Source: Brienomyrus brachyistius (taxonomy: Eukaryota > Chordata > Actinopteri > Osteoglossiformes > Mormyridae). From it: a stretch of DNA of 64,000 nucleotides. The notes below the pieces were generated by a model. It searched no databases. It was not told the origin of the DNA and saw nothing but the letters and a program-made list of their open reading frames with translations. The number at the start of each line of letters is the position of its first letter. Position 1 is the stretch's first letter. The stretch covers positions 7,741,160-7,805,159 of the forward strand of contig NC_064552.1 in assembly GCF_023856365.1 (NCBI RefSeq), given 5' to 3'. Positions 11,738-25,829 of this stretch are shown piece after piece. Position numbers and translations under genes: made by a program.

Positions 11738-14700
11738 GTGAGTGTTTCAAAAACGACCGAATTTAATTTAGGTTATATTTTTGTAATCCCTTCAGATGGC
11801 CAAATGTCAGCTGGTAGCTGTATATTTAGCTTAACTATATGCTCAAACTGTTATTTTTTATTAGTGTTGTAGTGATTAAACAATTACACAGAAATAATCG
11901 GCTGTGCCACCGAGTGTTTTTCTTGTTATTCTAGTTGCAAGCCGAATTTTAAGAGGTGTAAACGATGATCGTTAAGAGACGGCTTTCCAGGAGGGCTCGT
12001 ATTGCGCCGTGTTATTCACTGGGAGTTACCGCACACACCCCTGTTGGTGTAAGGAGTTTGACCAGTACAGAGCAGTTTAGAGGCTTTTGTAAATGTTGGT
12101 TTAGCGCTTTAATTCTGCCAACTGTCATTGCGGAGTAGCCCTGACTGAGTCCACTTCCACTTTTCAGCGTTTTAATGTGTTGAAAGTTAGGATGAAGCGA
12201 CAGCCCCCGAGAAACACTGTCAAAGGTCAGCTGGCGTCCTGTAAACAGTCCGGGCGATTTAACGATGGATCACTGACAACGGAAGAAATTATCCTTATGA
12301 TTTTGCGGAGTTTTCGTGCAGTGCTTTTGGATGGGTATTACTGCTATATTATTTTGTGTTCCAGCATGTAAATGAACAGACAACTAGTTAGTCGTTGTGT
12401 TTTGCGTTACTTTTGCATTTATTTGGCATACATTCAAAACGACTTTAAAGTGAGGCGCATAATTCATACATAACAGTCCGAATAGACATTAGTTGTCTTA
12501 AAATGTAATCATTTAATACCATATAATAGTCCGGATGACTGTGTGTGTTTGTTTGTGAGAGACAGTGTGTGTATGTTTTTAAAAAATGAACGTGGCTCCG
12601 GTTGGTCTTCAATTTAAAGACTATTATTGGAATGTGAAATTTTCTGATTTGTTCCTAAGATAAGATAGTTATAATGCAATTGTTTTATGGTGGTCTGATT
12701 GCATTATTACAGTGACTGATTACAGTAAGGCTTGGTTATGTCCTGAAAGAATGGTCATTTAATTAGTATTTATTTTTATTATTTAAATAACAATGTCTCA
12801 CATTGTGTGAGCTTTTTACAGTGACGCCGGAATGTCTCTGAGCAGCCTTTCACGAATATGATTTTGTTCTTACCCCCCTCAGAAAACATATTCGGACGGG
12901 AACCAGCTCGATAGATGACTTAGTAATGGACATAAAATCACAAGTATATAAGAATAAGTAAGGAAATTATACTGTGCGTTTCTCGGCAGTAATGAGTGTA
13001 ATGTATCTGCCGCATAACTAGATCTGGTCATTAATGCCAATCAAATGAAGTTACTGTCATGTGTTTTTAGTAGGTTTTTATACCACCTGAAAAACGAATC
13101 ACTTTTAGTGTCAGCCTCTCTCTGTTTAATTACTTTGCCTATTTAATGTATACAATAAGAGACTGAAGCAAACACTGTTCTCACTCTTAACTGTGGCATT
13201 TAATTTTAGATATCTAGGTTATTATGAAGCAGTGAGCTGGACTTATCTACCCGGTTCTCTTGCATTGAGTTACTTTTTTTTTTCATGTTTTACTTTGACA
13301 GTCAGACAGTTTGGGTCCTATACAGCCGTTTTAGCATGAGAACGCAAATGTTACTGGAAAACCATATCTGGAGATTCCAGTTTGTATTTAACGTTACATG
13401 TTCCAGAGAAGAAAATAATCACATAATTGCTCATTTTTCTGGACTCCCTACTCTTAGTGTTCCTGGCAACAGGATGGTTAGTACAGAGGGATTCATTTTG
13501 CCACGTATCATTATGGTGTTGCAGTAATAGTAACTACCCTGGGTGTGGACGCAGTTATGCCAGGAGATGCTTGGCAGTGGTGTGTGGTTGTGATCTTGGA
13601 TGTTTGCGGACAAGATGAGAGGTTACAGTGTTTCATGTGATGTTGAAAAGTAAGTTCGCTTCAGCTGTTCCAAAAAAAAAACAGGAATTATTTATAAGCT
13701 GATGATGGGGCCCGGTGCAGTTTTGAGCGATGTTTTTTGGACATTGACTGATTTAATGAAGACATGTTGTGATTCAATTAATCTAAAAAAAAAAAAGGTA
13801 AAAGGTAAACTCTCACATGGTTTGTTGTGCTTGTGTGGAATTTTAAGTAACTGGGTAGCATTTAACACCAAAAGAGAAGAGTCTGTCGTACTAAAAGAGA
13901 TCTGAGAATGTGTGTGTGTGTTTTGGGTACAGATAATTAACTGCAGAATAGCCTGTTAAACTGGGTGTGCCAGAGATCCGTTGGCAGTATCATTATTGTT
14001 GCACTGTTAATCTTGGGTTCCCTGTTTGGTCCAAAGTATAATACAAAGTTTGATTTCTCTTGGAGGCCGCAGAAGTCTCCGGTGTGAAACTGTTTCATTA
14101 CGCAGCTTGCAAAAACATTGTCTCAGAATGAGCTTTCCTCTATACAAAAAAAGCCTTTGAGAATTCTGAAATGCGCCGTGGAAGTTTAGTGCTGGCAAGT
14201 TTCATGTAGCTTGTCCACTTGCCTGCTTGCCAGCAGGATGTTGCAGCTCGTGCGTTTCTACTCAGAAAGCAATAAAGTGATTAATTAAACGGAGCCAGGT
14301 CATGTTAACAGAATACTGTTAAATGGAATATTTAAAGTACACATTGAAAAGCATGCTGGTGCGCCTGTCTGTCAGAATGATATGAAAATACTTGGGATTT
14401 CTCCAGCATATACTGCGATAGCAACATAACTGCATCGAATTTACATTTTAAAAACAAGCAAAGCAGCCCAGTCATTGGCCGAATTTTTTTTTTTTACCCT
14501 TGTATGTGTAGACTGCAGTTGTATTTCAGTGTCACCAGAGCTAAAACGACCCAACTCTTCAGAAGGTCTCGCAAAGATCAGTTTGCTCATAGGGATGAAA
14601 GGTGGCCGTTTGACACATGCCAGTTTCGTGTAACGGTAAACCGTAATTATAGCCCAGCCTGAGCTAAAATCAGGTCTGTTTCATTCCAGATATGATGGCT

Positions 14701-16043
14701 ACATCCTCTCTCTATCCCTCTATCTTCTTCTTGTGCTTTTTCATGCAGCTGGGGCCGGCCATCCTCAGTGCATTCTCAAAACAGATGCCACATTGTTCTG
14801 CGGGTGGTCAACTCAAGCCATTTCACATTGCGTGAAGTGAATGGTTGCATCTAAATTTTAAAGAAAGGAAATTACAAATCAAGGATGGCATGGTGGTGCA
14901 GTGGTTAGCACCTCTGGGTCCCAGGTTAGAATCTCCGCCTGGGTTACATGTGTGTGGAGTTTGCATGTTCTCCCCATGTCGTCGTAGGGTTTCCTCCGGG
15001 TACTCCGGTTTCCCCCCACAGTCCAAAAACATGCTGAGGCTAATTGGAGTTGCTAAATTGCCCGTAGGTGTGCATGTGTGAGTGAATGGTCTGTGAGTGT
15101 GCCCTGCGGTGGGCTGGCCCCCCATCCTGGGTTGTTCCCTGCCTCGTGCCCATTGCTTCCGGGATAGGCTCCGGACCCCCCACGACCCAGTAGGATAAGC
15201 GATTTGGAAAATGAATGGATGGAACTTATGAAATCCACTGTTGCTTGCAGGATGAATTGAAACGATGCCGAAGACCAATTCGTCTGTTTCTCTGTTAGTT
15301 TCCCTTGTACTAATTGTAATGGATAGACAACAGGAGAACTTTAGGCCTTCATTCATGAAGGCAGTTTATCCTACAGTATTTGCAAGTAAGCTTGACGTTT
15401 GAGATCCTATTTAAAATGGTTAAATATGTACTTCTGCTTCTAACTTTCTAGCATTTAGGGCACATTGATTTCAGTTCCCAACAGGCCATTTTGAGCGTCA
15501 GCTCATGTCAATGTTAGTGATTCCACATTAGTGGTAGTGCTTCATTTAAATTTGAAGCGGAATGCTCCTGAGGCAGAGGGAGTTCTGAGAGGCCTTGCAT
15601 CCGGCTCAGATTCATAGCTGAAAATAGACGGATACAATGCATAACCTCGCAATTCATTAGCTGAATGTTCAGTGGACCTTTAATCCAGAGACCGGTTATC
15701 TCTCAGGTGGTTAGATGTAAGGGATTTTCATCCTGGCACTCAGCTAAATAAGCATTTTAATTCTTTGGACAGAAAAGAACACTGTCTGGGTTTTTCTGGG
15801 ATAAGTAGTTTGCTGATTTTCTCTGTGTACCTGCTAATGTCTCACCTGAAAGGTCATGCAGCGTCGTGTTGATTAATTATGATTATTTAACTGAGTGCTA
15901 GAACACGATAAAAGTTTTTATGCCCTCCAGTCATCCTAGGCTTTCCAACTGTCGATCTCTGGAGTTCGGACCCAACAGGACCTGCTAATATAAAAGCAAT
16001 AAATATAAATTTATGCTTGTGCACGTCCTTATTTTTCTTGTAG
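11738..16043 (+). other. Inferred samd8 intron 1
   Basis: No coding exon recognised between the inferred first-exon donor and the acceptor at 16041-16043. It contains one full-length-looking SINE (14886-15223) and short poly-A/T runs. Confidence 0.55.
14886..15223 (+). repeat. tRNA-derived fish SINE with (ATGG)n tail
   Basis: The 5' head GGTGGTGCAGTGGTTAGCAC holds a pol III A-box-like TGGTGCAGTGG. A decayed B box (GGTTAGAATCTCC) follows about 35 bp on. The body then carries the familiar GTTCTCCCCATGTCGTCG and GGATAGGCTCCGG segments and ends ATGAATGGATGGA. The same family recurs as truncated copies at 46160, 50524, 51447, 60054 and 61037. Confidence 0.85.
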
Positions 16044-16054
16044 AGTCCAAAAAA

Positions 16055-19000
16055 ATGGCAGGTGGTCAGCTGAATATACGGCACTGGACGACGAAGCACG
16101 TCGCCAAGTGGTTGAAGGAGGAGGGCTTCTGTGACTATGTGGACCTTCTGTGTAACCGGCACCGGCTGGACGGCACCAGCCTGCTCACCCTGACTGAGTA
16201 TGACCTCCGCTCGCCGCCCTTGGAGCTCAAGGTGCTGGGGGACATCAAGCGGCTGATGCTGTCGCTGCGCAAGCTGCAGAAGCAGAACGGGGACATCCTG
16301 GAGGAGCTGGGCTTCTCCTTCGATGGGCACTCTCCGCAGGCCGTGGACTGGCTGTGCAACGGCGAGCCGGCGCGGGACTGCGACAGCGACAGCGGCCCAG
16401 GGGTTGGCGACTACCACCAGTACACCAACGGCAAGCACAAGCAGCACGCCCGACGCCTGGACCCCGAGTACTGGAAGACCATCGTCAGCCTTGTCTACGT
16501 CTTCTTCGTCTTTGGCTTCACCTCCTTCGTCATGGTCATCGTGCATGAGCGTGTCCCCGACATGCGCACCTACCCACCCCTCCCAGATATCTTTCTGGAC
16601 AGGTCAGTACTCTCGCGGAGTCTTTCGACAAACTTCTCGCCTTGGAATCCTTGGTATCGGGGCCCTCAGTCAGAAAAATCTGGGCCACTCTTTGCTCGAG
16701 GAGACCTTTGCGACGTAGACGCTGATTCGGTGATCTTATTAGACACAAGAGAGCCCTGCCCCCCACCGGCATGGAGGCAGAGCGTAAATTTGCAGACAGC
16801 CGCGCAGGATACTAAACTTAATTAGGTCTTCAGTTATTTTAGATTGATGTTAGAGACCGACTGGATCCCAAAACGTCAGTCCGTTGGCAATTCACTGTTG
16901 GTCCACCCATTGTGTTTGCGTTGAAGGGCCATTGGCTGTGCCGTAAGGCAGCAAAAAAATATTACATAAAAATGACCAGATTTCTTGACCTGTGAATAAT
17001 GATGGAAGTACAGTTTTTTTCTGTAAATCAGCCTTGGTAGCCAAAGAAATCTCGCTTTCACGTTGCATGAGGAAGTCTGCTTTACCAAGATATTGCAACA
17101 CAATGGAATGTATTGGGAAAGAAAGAACCTCCTGGTTTAATTGTTATCTACGTGGAGAGAAAATTAGCACTAATTTTTCCATGAATAAAACAAGGTATCT
17201 GGTAGGATGTTGCTCTGAGTGCCTTTTCACCGGATCAGTACATTTGATTGCTGTGCATACATACTTGATGGACCATAATAGCAGCATTGAATTAAGTATA
17301 AATATGTAATTTATGTGTAACATCAGTGCCGTTCTTCTTTTGCTGCATTTATCAATTCTGACATGTACAGATAAGTGAAGGGGAGAGTCCAGAAGCGAAG
17401 ATTAGCTTCTGTAAACATGGGGGTGCGCCTGTTCAGCAGGTTTGCCGGGCTTTTACTGAGTCACAGTGTGGCTGTTGTGAAAATAAGGGGCAAAGTGACT
17501 GTCTCACAGTGCTGATCACAGCGCTGAGTGCTGACCTCCACAGCCCACAGCAAACTGTCCTCTTTGGTGATAGAGAAAAGTAGGTCATGTGACTTGGCTG
17601 AATCAAGAAAAGAACGCCAAGACAAGTAACATTATAGTGAAATGAGGCTGTCGGTTAGATTCCTGTTAATATTTTCTTTTTAGAGGTCGCGATTGGTACG
17701 AGGAGCTTTTTTTGCTTACGACGCACCCGTTCTATCCACAGCGTGCCCAGGATCCCGTGGGCTTTCGCCATGGCTGAGACGTGCGGTGTGATTCTGTGCA
17801 ACGTCTGGCTGCTGGTGCTGCTGCTTCACAAGCACAGGTAGCTGCTTCACTTCCCTCGCAGGCCCCTCCGTGCTGGCAGAGTGGGCTTCTTTAGAAATGC
17901 AGTCATGTGACTTTAAAAAAAAACAAACAAAAAAAAAAAACACTGTGACAGGCGAGTACTCAATGCCAGGTTGTTTCCTTTTCTTTCAAATGCACACTTT
18001 CCTCAATACTGTTCTGGCACAAGATCGTAGGCCCGGGACGACGCGTGCACGCACGGCCACACCCGGTAATGAGCGTGCAAGCAGACTGGCGTTGGAGTGT
18101 GGCGTGCACGAGTGCCGAGAGCACGTGTGGGCAGTCGGCTAGCTGCTGTCGCTGTCTTTGGCCCAGGTCCATCTTGCTCCGCCGTATGTGCAGCCTCATG
18201 GGCACCGTGTTCATGCTGCGCTGCATCACCATGTTCGTCACATCCCTCTCCGTGCCGGGACAGCACCTGCAGTGCTCGGGAAAGGTGGGTCATGCGGCGA
18301 GAGTTACTCCAGCTTACCGCACGGGTCTCCGTGGCCTTAAAAACGTGCTGCCTGATGACCTCACGCCGTCGGGTATTTTCAGTACTCGAATTCTCAAACT
18401 GTGCCAAATAATTGGTAAGGGGTCGCGGATGATTTTCTGAATATGCAAAAAGATTAAAGACAGAGTTCTTTTTTCCTTTTCTCCGTTGGCACCCCCTAAC
18501 GATCTGTTAGCAGATCTTATAATCAGGGATTGCCCCCATCTCCCCACCCCTGTGGACTTTGACTTTGTTGAGCAATCCTGATGTGGTGGATATGCCGTCA
18601 TAGATCATCGGGTTGGTAAAGAAAGGGGTCACAAGACTTGACTGATGTTTTTTTACGGGGGTCTCCCACACACAAAAAAAAATTTACTTTTCAGAACCAT
18701 TGCGCTAATGAACAGGCACCATGTTTACATTTGGGGGGGGGGGTTCAACTGGCGCTGAAATGGGATCTTTGTTAAAACGATCGGCAAGGTCTTACCGATA
18801 GGCACTGCCCATGGCCAGCATGCTAACGAAGGCTTCCGTGACAGGTCTACAGCGACATGTGGTCCAAGCTAAGCAGGGCGCTGGCCATCTGGAGCGGCTT
18901 TGGGATGACGCTCACGGGCGTGCATACCTGCGGAGACTACATGTTCAGTGGCCACACCGTCGTGCTCACCATGCTCAACTTCTTCGTCACGGAGTGTGAG

Positions 19001-19731
19001 TGCCGACAATGAGGACTCTCAGCCGGATGGCGCATTCGATTTTGCATAACCTGGCTGTCGCCATGGCGATAGATGCTGTGGCTCACGTAAAAGCCTGCAA
19101 TGGTCATACCTGCTCGCATGTTTGCTATGCAGATGTACGTTACGCCTGCAAATTATGCAAATGCATTTGAGTGCGAAGGCATAATGTAAGGAAAGTGCCG
19201 TTGTTGCTGCGAGATGCCATTGATTTTTAAAGTCCATCATGCAGCGGGCCACCTTACATTTTGTATGTCCAGCTTCACAGACAGCTGATTACATGTAATT
19301 GGTTTAACGTGACACGAATTTGAGATTCTACGGCACCGTAAATGCATCTATGCAAGAACGCAGGAAGTTCGTCTTACCTGGAATTCCGTTTCCCTACATT
19401 TCTAAACCGCTCTTTCTTTCCTGTAGATACCCCAAGGACGTGGAACTTCATACATACATTATCCTGGGTTTTGAACTTGTTTGGGATTTTCTTCATTCTG
19501 GCTGCCCATGAACACTACTCCATTGATGTGTTCATAGCGTTCTACATAACAACAAGACTGTTCCTGTACTACCATACGCTGGCCAACACGCGGGCCTACC
19601 AGCAGAGCCGCAGGGCACGAATCTGGTTCCCCATGTTCTCCTTCTTTGAGTGCAACGTCAATGGCCCAGTTCCCAATGAATACTGCTGGCCTTTCTCCAG
19701 GCCTACCATCCTCAGGAGGCTGATTGGGTAG
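16055..19731 (+). CDS. samd8: SAMD8 / SMSr, ceramide phosphoethanolamine synthase, 5 coding exons
   Basis: Predicted 405-aa ER multi-pass enzyme making ceramide phosphoethanolamine and sensing ceramide. Coding exons are 16055-16602, 17742-17837, 18167-18284, 18845-18995 and 19427-19731; all boundaries are GT/AG and phases close exactly. Residues about 5-75 form the SAM domain ([15 protein letters not shown] onward). The first membrane segment lies near 145-170 ([19 protein letters not shown]). The lipid-phosphatase-like catalytic triad is visible as His291 (FSGHTVV), His334 and Asp338 (HEHYSIDVF). Human SMSr is ten residues longer and has these at +10. The protein ends RLIG. The start ATG is the first in the exon after an acceptor at 16041-16043 and begins [11 protein letters not shown]. 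The open frame continuing past the 16602 donor is intron. Confidence 0.97.
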
Positions 19732-22700
19732 CACGTTCTGGCACTGTGGCACGCGTCCTGTGCTACTTGGCCGAAATCCTGGTGGCAGTATCCTGGGAAT
19801 GGCAGAATTTTGAGTGTCAACGTTTTTTCTTTGACCCTAGGGTTACTACAGCTGGTGCAGGTGTCAGGGAGTTCAAATTTACTCCAAAGCAGTTGGAGAT
19901 TGGCTGGAATTTTGTAAAAGTTTTCTGGAACCGTATTTTATTGGAAGCAGAGAGGGGAAAAAAAAGGGGAAAGTTTCAAAACAATGGAATATTTGTTTAA
20001 CTCTTGTATATTTACTAGGGTTTCTAATACCATTAAGTCTTATGAAATGAAATACTAGCCTTTGAACTGTGAAAATACCGATGCACCAGTAAATAAAGAG
20101 CTAAATTGCTAGGGGTCGAGCATACTGAAATTTCACTGCATTTTCTCTCAGATTCCTTTGCTATGAATGCTACTGGACATACGACATTAGTAACCATGCA
20201 GCTCTGCCAATGAAGATTATTTCCCTGGGGGAAGGCTGCTGTTTGGCTCCAGCTGAACATAAGCAGGTGAAGAAGATGGCATGTGTGAGAATCTTGTAGC
20301 TCGATTTGGGCCTTCATGGTGGTAATGCGGGTGGGGGAAATGAGAGCTCTACACGGAGGTGGAAAAAACGGAACCCATGCAGGCATTTTATAAATGTAGA
20401 CTTTAATTGATATGGTACGACAAATATAGAACTGGTATGTCAGGTGACTTTATCTCATAAAGATGCTGAAATACATCACATTGAATTAGATGGGAAATGC
20501 AATGCTAAGATGTTCTGCTTATCTTAATCGCTTGGGTTTAGAGCAGTGTTTCCAAACCCAGTCCTTGGGGAGCCCCAGACGGTCCACATTTTTGATCCCT
20601 CCCAGCAAAATCGTGGACTGTCTGGTGGTCCCTGAGGTCAGGGTTAGGAAACACTGTGTTAAAGGGCTAGGAGTTGTCTTGCTACCTGACGGTGGCGTCA
20701 GACTTATTCTAGCCTGAAAGCTTCATTCCTTCACATGTTGTGCTATTGGCAGGGAATGCTGACCGAAATCTTCCATTATTTGTGGTGCATTGTTTTTACA
20801 GGTCACTATAGTGTGGATGTTTTTGTCTTATTGTATAATTGCTCTGAAAAATTTTATTTTCTTGGTTAGAAGTATTTCTGAAAACGAATGCGCAGTTTAT
20901 TACGGCTTTAATTCAAATGTAGCCAAACTAGTCAAAATACAAGAATCTTAAGATATGAATTGCCAATAAACTTTCAGTATTACGCACGCATTTTATTTGA
21001 ACAAAATTATGTTATAATGTGGAATAATGTGTTTCTGTGTTTATGTTTACAATTAACTGTTATTCAGATGCCTATTACTTAGGATAATCTGTAAAAACAA
21101 TATACAGATGGATAAGTTGCCATAAATTCCCTGATTTCTTGAAGATAGAACATTTCCCATCCTGTTTTTTCCTTTTGTGTTTGGTGAGTTGAATGGTTGT
21201 ATTTGAAGGTGGATAAATACTCCCACATACTGGAATGAAAGTTAAGAGTTTACAGAAATGCACAGTCTGTGTTTAGGTGTGCATTTGTTTACTTAGAACA
21301 ATTATTTAAGGTAGACTTTTGTCTTTGTCAGGAAAATTGTACTCATGAAAATGCAAAGAAGCAAAAAAAAAACAAAAACAAAAATCAACAAGGGGTGATG
21401 GGGTCCTTTGTAATTCCCCTTCTGTTTTTCCATTTTCTTTCTCTGTTTTTCTTGCTTTTTGCAGTTATGTTCTTTGCACATTATTTAAAACAATTAAAAC
21501 AAGGAGAATCGAAACAATGGAAAACCACCAGTGGTACTATTTGAGATGTACCTCACATAACCTTGGTGTTTTTTGAAGCACATTATTCTCCTTGATAATT
21601 AAGTTTAATATTACTGACATGATATTTTTTTTATATATATAATGATTGCCACAATGCTGCAAGAAAGTCCAAAAATAGACAAATTTGTGTGAAATGTTCA
21701 TAATTCTTGCTTATGACTCCTCCGTTTGTCACTGAACTATTTCAGAGTGTTGACCACTGGCTTTTACACATAGACAAACGCACATAAATATCTACATCTA
21801 CCTGTTCCATTTTTGCACTGCAGTCTCCCTATCGATTGCTCTTAAAGTCCAGCACACTGCAAGCAATACCTGCTGCTACTGAACCTGTAACATAAATATT
21901 ATCAGAAAATATTCCTAAGAGAAGTCCAAAAATGTTCACCTCTGAAATGGTTTCAGAATCATTTATCATCTTTATATGTAGCATATAATAGCTTTTTGTG
22001 TTTTCGGGGCTTTGCTATCCTTGCTAACGAAGGTGTCATAATTAGTGTAACTGATCAGCAAGCTGTTCTTTTTGTAATTATTGAATTAATGATTTTTATT
22101 GTACATGTTCTGTGTATAACAAGTGTCTTTTCCTTCCTTTATTAAATGTTTATTTCAATATGTACCCAGCTTGTATTTCTAAAGACTTGCTCAAGACCCT
22201 GTACTGATATTTCATTTGCGTCAGAAACTGCTTGTGGATTAGATTAGGGATTTAGAAATAAGCATGAAGTTCATTTTGGCGTTTGCTAGGAATAGCTACT
22301 TGTTTCATGTCTTAAATGTTTGTTGCTATTTCTCATAACAGTGGGGATGTTCTCATTACTGTTTTTGAAATGCATGAAGCCCACCATGACATGGTTATGT
22401 GCAGGTTTATAAACAGAATTATTGATAGCCTACACACACGCACGGTGTATGAATTGGCGAAGAGCATAGATTTAACCTTGATTTGCAGTCTGTGGGCTCT
22501 GCTAATTCAAAGCTTTAATTTAGAATCACTTAACAAGTCATGTTATCTTGACCAAAAATGTGATTGGATAATTGAGAATCTTTTCATATATTGAACACCT
22601 TGATCCACTGCACATTAACTGTATTTGGTGGAATAATATGGGATTTTTAGATATATGAAATAGCCACCCCTAGTACCAGTAACTTGCACAAACATTTCCT

Positions 22701-24379
22701 GTTAATATTGACCAATCCTGTGCACAGTTTTGAAGGATTTTTATTGCTAGTGTGACTACACTATTCTAACAAAATTGAGTAGAAGCTTCCATTAATGCAC
22801 ACATAGTCTGTTCATATTGTAAAGAAATGTAGCAAAGTTCAATGATACAAATACTATGCACAATATAAAATAGTTTATTTGGTTTAAAGAAAAGCAGGAG
22901 TCTAGTCACTGCACTTGATTTTAGATATAGCAAGACTACTGCGCATGAGTGTTGCATTGTAACAGATAATGCAAAGTTAAAGAATGTAAACTACCAAGCA
23001 CTGGGAAATTAGTACTACTGGGTAACAAAGTAGCTACCGAGGACAAAGTACTGGATAGAGTGACCTTCGACACAATAAATAGTTGGTCAAGACAAAGTGC
23101 ATAGCAAAGTACTGGAAATGCAGGTGATTGAGAGGAAATACTGTACATGACATTCAGTTGATGATCAAGAGAGCAATTGAGAAAGGGTCAGTAGTGTATT
23201 TGCCCTGTAGGCAGAGAGATGTCTGTTCAGGTCGGGAGCCTTGATGTAGGCTAGGACCAGTCCTACAAAGTACTACAAAGTGTGACAACAGAAGCCTGGA
23301 CTTTCAGCTACTGAGGACTTGAAGGACTGAGGTACTGGAAAGACTGTTGCTAACCTCAGCCAGACTACACACTCTCTTAGATGCATCTCTATGTATATTT
23401 ATTCTTTGCTGAATTACTTAAGCCCGAAGAAGAGTTTGGACAAATTAATCTAATTTACAACATTTCAGTTAGGTTAACATAGGGACTGTTTTTCCACTTT
23501 TTTACTGGCGAGTTTTGAACTGATGTCATGGTACTATGCTCCAGTTCATGGATGAATAGTATAAGACTTTGTTATGCAGTTCAGGAGTCATTATATTTAC
23601 ATCAGTGATGATTCCCTGTTCTCATTCATGCCACAAAGTTCCATGAAACAGTCCTTCTACTAGCCATCTGGGCAGTGTTCAGTTAACTTGAGATGGTCAT
23701 TCAACGAGTAACACTCGTGCAGTGTTCCCTCAGGGTGTATTTAAAAACACTGTCTATGTGCCTGAAGCTCTTATCTTGGAGTTCTGTGGAACTTTATAAA
23801 TATTTTATGCATAACTTACTGTTGCTTGAGGTCACATTGATCGGAACTTATGATTTAAGTTACCCCCACTTAATAGAGCTTAATGCTTTTTCTAATCAAT
23901 TGATCAGTGTGTTTATATATTAAACATATATTTAACATGAAGTACGTTTTGCGTTTTAATTAAACTTTCTTCAATTTCTTTTTCTTTTCTTTTAAAGATT
24001 ACAAAAGGAAGACTGCAAGAAAGCAAATACACACAGTTGGAAATTATTGCTTAACATGAGGCGCACCCTCATCACACCACCGTCCAAGACAGCGTTCCCC
24101 ATTTGTTGATCATTATTTACGTAAACGGTGCTGCAACACATGCCTAAGACCTGCGCTATGCTCGCCAACAGTCCCAGGGAAAAGTTTTCTAGAAGACGCC
24201 CCATATTTGCCCATAAAGGGAATTTCAGTTAGCTAACAACTTTATTAATTTAAACACGAATAATAATTATTAAGTAATATGTGTCCTATATTTTAGTAGC
24301 CAAAAAAATATTTTTAACTGATCGTGTATAAAATAATTCATTTGATTTTGGACAGGCGCTCAGAAGACAGCTTTACATT
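19732..24379. other. samd8 3' UTR and intergenic DNA up to vdac2
   Basis: Candidate poly(A) signals for samd8 are AATAAA at 20092-20097 and 20965-20970 and ATTAAA at 22141-22146; which is used is unknown. One MITE lies at 20544-20656. The rest is AT-rich with no gene recognised. Confidence 0.55.
20544..20656. repeat. MITE, CAGTGTTTCC family, copy 2
   Basis: A 113-bp palindromic element. The left end is CAGTGTTTCCAAACCCAGTC and the right end is its inverted counterpart, ending GGAAACACTG. The middle has GGTCCACATTTTTGATCC and an inverted GTGGACTGTC. Flanking 8-mers are only partly alike (GTTTAGAG and TGTTAAAG). Confidence 0.85.
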
Positions 24380-24537
24380 GGGTCCTATCGGTGAGGCTGT
24401 GAGGGTTTATGTTTTACTGCGGTGTCTCCTTCACTTCGCCCTCCAGCTAGAGAGATTTGTCGTCGCTGTGGGACGCCATAGTCAACCAAAAGAGTAAAAC
24501 TTTGCACTGCATTACATTTCCACTTCATCTTTTATCC
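24380..24537 (+). promoter_or_regulatory. Inferred vdac2 non-coding first exon and promoter area
   Basis: A consensus donor (TTATCC|GTAAGTC) at 24537/24538 fits a 5'-untranslated exon, as mammalian VDAC2 has. The next acceptor is TCGTAG at 25819-25824, six bases before the start codon. Exon extent and start site are inference. Confidence 0.4.
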
Positions 24538-25829
24538 GTAAGTCTCATTTAATACTTATTGTTACGCAGGTGTCAAGCGAAGTACTTTGGGTTTGTTTGA
24601 CTTCCGTGCCTAGTTTTGCGTGAGTTTGAAGGAGGCCCCTGTAGTCCGCAGATTCCCGGTGAAGACAACGTGCTCGGGTGATGTCAGACTGATCGGAGAC
24701 TGACATTTGCAGTTTGTTTCTGTAGTTCCAGCTTCGTGTTGCGTTACGTTGCTGCCTTGTTTATTTAAGTTATTTATTACGAACTCTGGGAACTTTTTCT
24801 TTTTAGTCATAAATTTGGTGTAGTTGCCTTGAAGAGCGCTACCATTGTAGCATTTTGTTCCTAAAAGGAGATTGAATTTCATACAAGTGACCATATTTCG
24901 TGTCAGGATTTTTTTGGAGTCTACTTGTTAAACATTTAGTTCCTTTTCCTTTCGATTTGGTATTAGTAAGGGAAGTGGTGTTACTAGTATAAGTTTTTTT
25001 CTTTTGTGTTTAAGTCACTGGTTATTACAGTGTGTGGTTATTTAATCTATTTGTTTAGTCCCTTTTAAAATTATCCATAACCGTCAACCGCGCGAATATT
25101 AAAAAGTACGTTTCAGGTTTTCAAAGGATAGAGCAATATAGATGTTAACATGGCTGCCTCCTGTTAATCTTGCTGAGCTGAACTCGTAGTTATGAGGCAC
25201 ATGACAGTGGTTCACAGTCTTTTAATAATGAATTTTTCTTGGTCGGTAAACTGAAACAAGGTTGTCCTGATTGTTAAAACCATTAGGGTTCTTTGTGCAT
25301 TTAATCCGCAAAATGGTGTATTGGTGGCAATTCACTTTAGCATTATTGTAGAAGTATTTGAGTTAATGCGTGTCTGATGTAAGCCTTTTATTGAATGCGT
25401 TTGGCACTGGCTTTTTACTTAATGAAAAGGCAAATGTGCTGTGTTTATGAATCTGTGTACATTATTCATATATAGAACTAAAAGCTGGCGGATGGAATGT
25501 TCAGATGGTCGCTGTTGAAAATCTTGTAGGTCATTCACGCAGCACCAGGAATGTAGTCGCTTTTTCTGAATGGATACTTCCGCCTGAGGCGTAATGCCAG
25601 TGATGTGTAATTTGTGATTGCCTAATATAGAGCCACAAAACTCTCTCACTGAGACGTGCCATTTCTCAGGTCTGAGGCGATGAGTTTGCGCTCTTGCGGC
25701 ACATAATGCTTGGTACCTATATCACTGATCCCTCTTTGTGGTTTTAATGTGTGCAGTGTTGTTTCTGGTTAACACTAAACACCGATGTACTCTCCATTAA
25801 CTGGATTGCCTCTTTCTGTCGTAGGTAGC

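Noticed and set aside
16603..16825. Extension of the samd8 first coding exon
   Set aside because: The open frame continues past a good donor (GACAG|GTCAGT), but the next exon joins in phase and restores the conserved VPRIPWAF sequence, so this part is intron.
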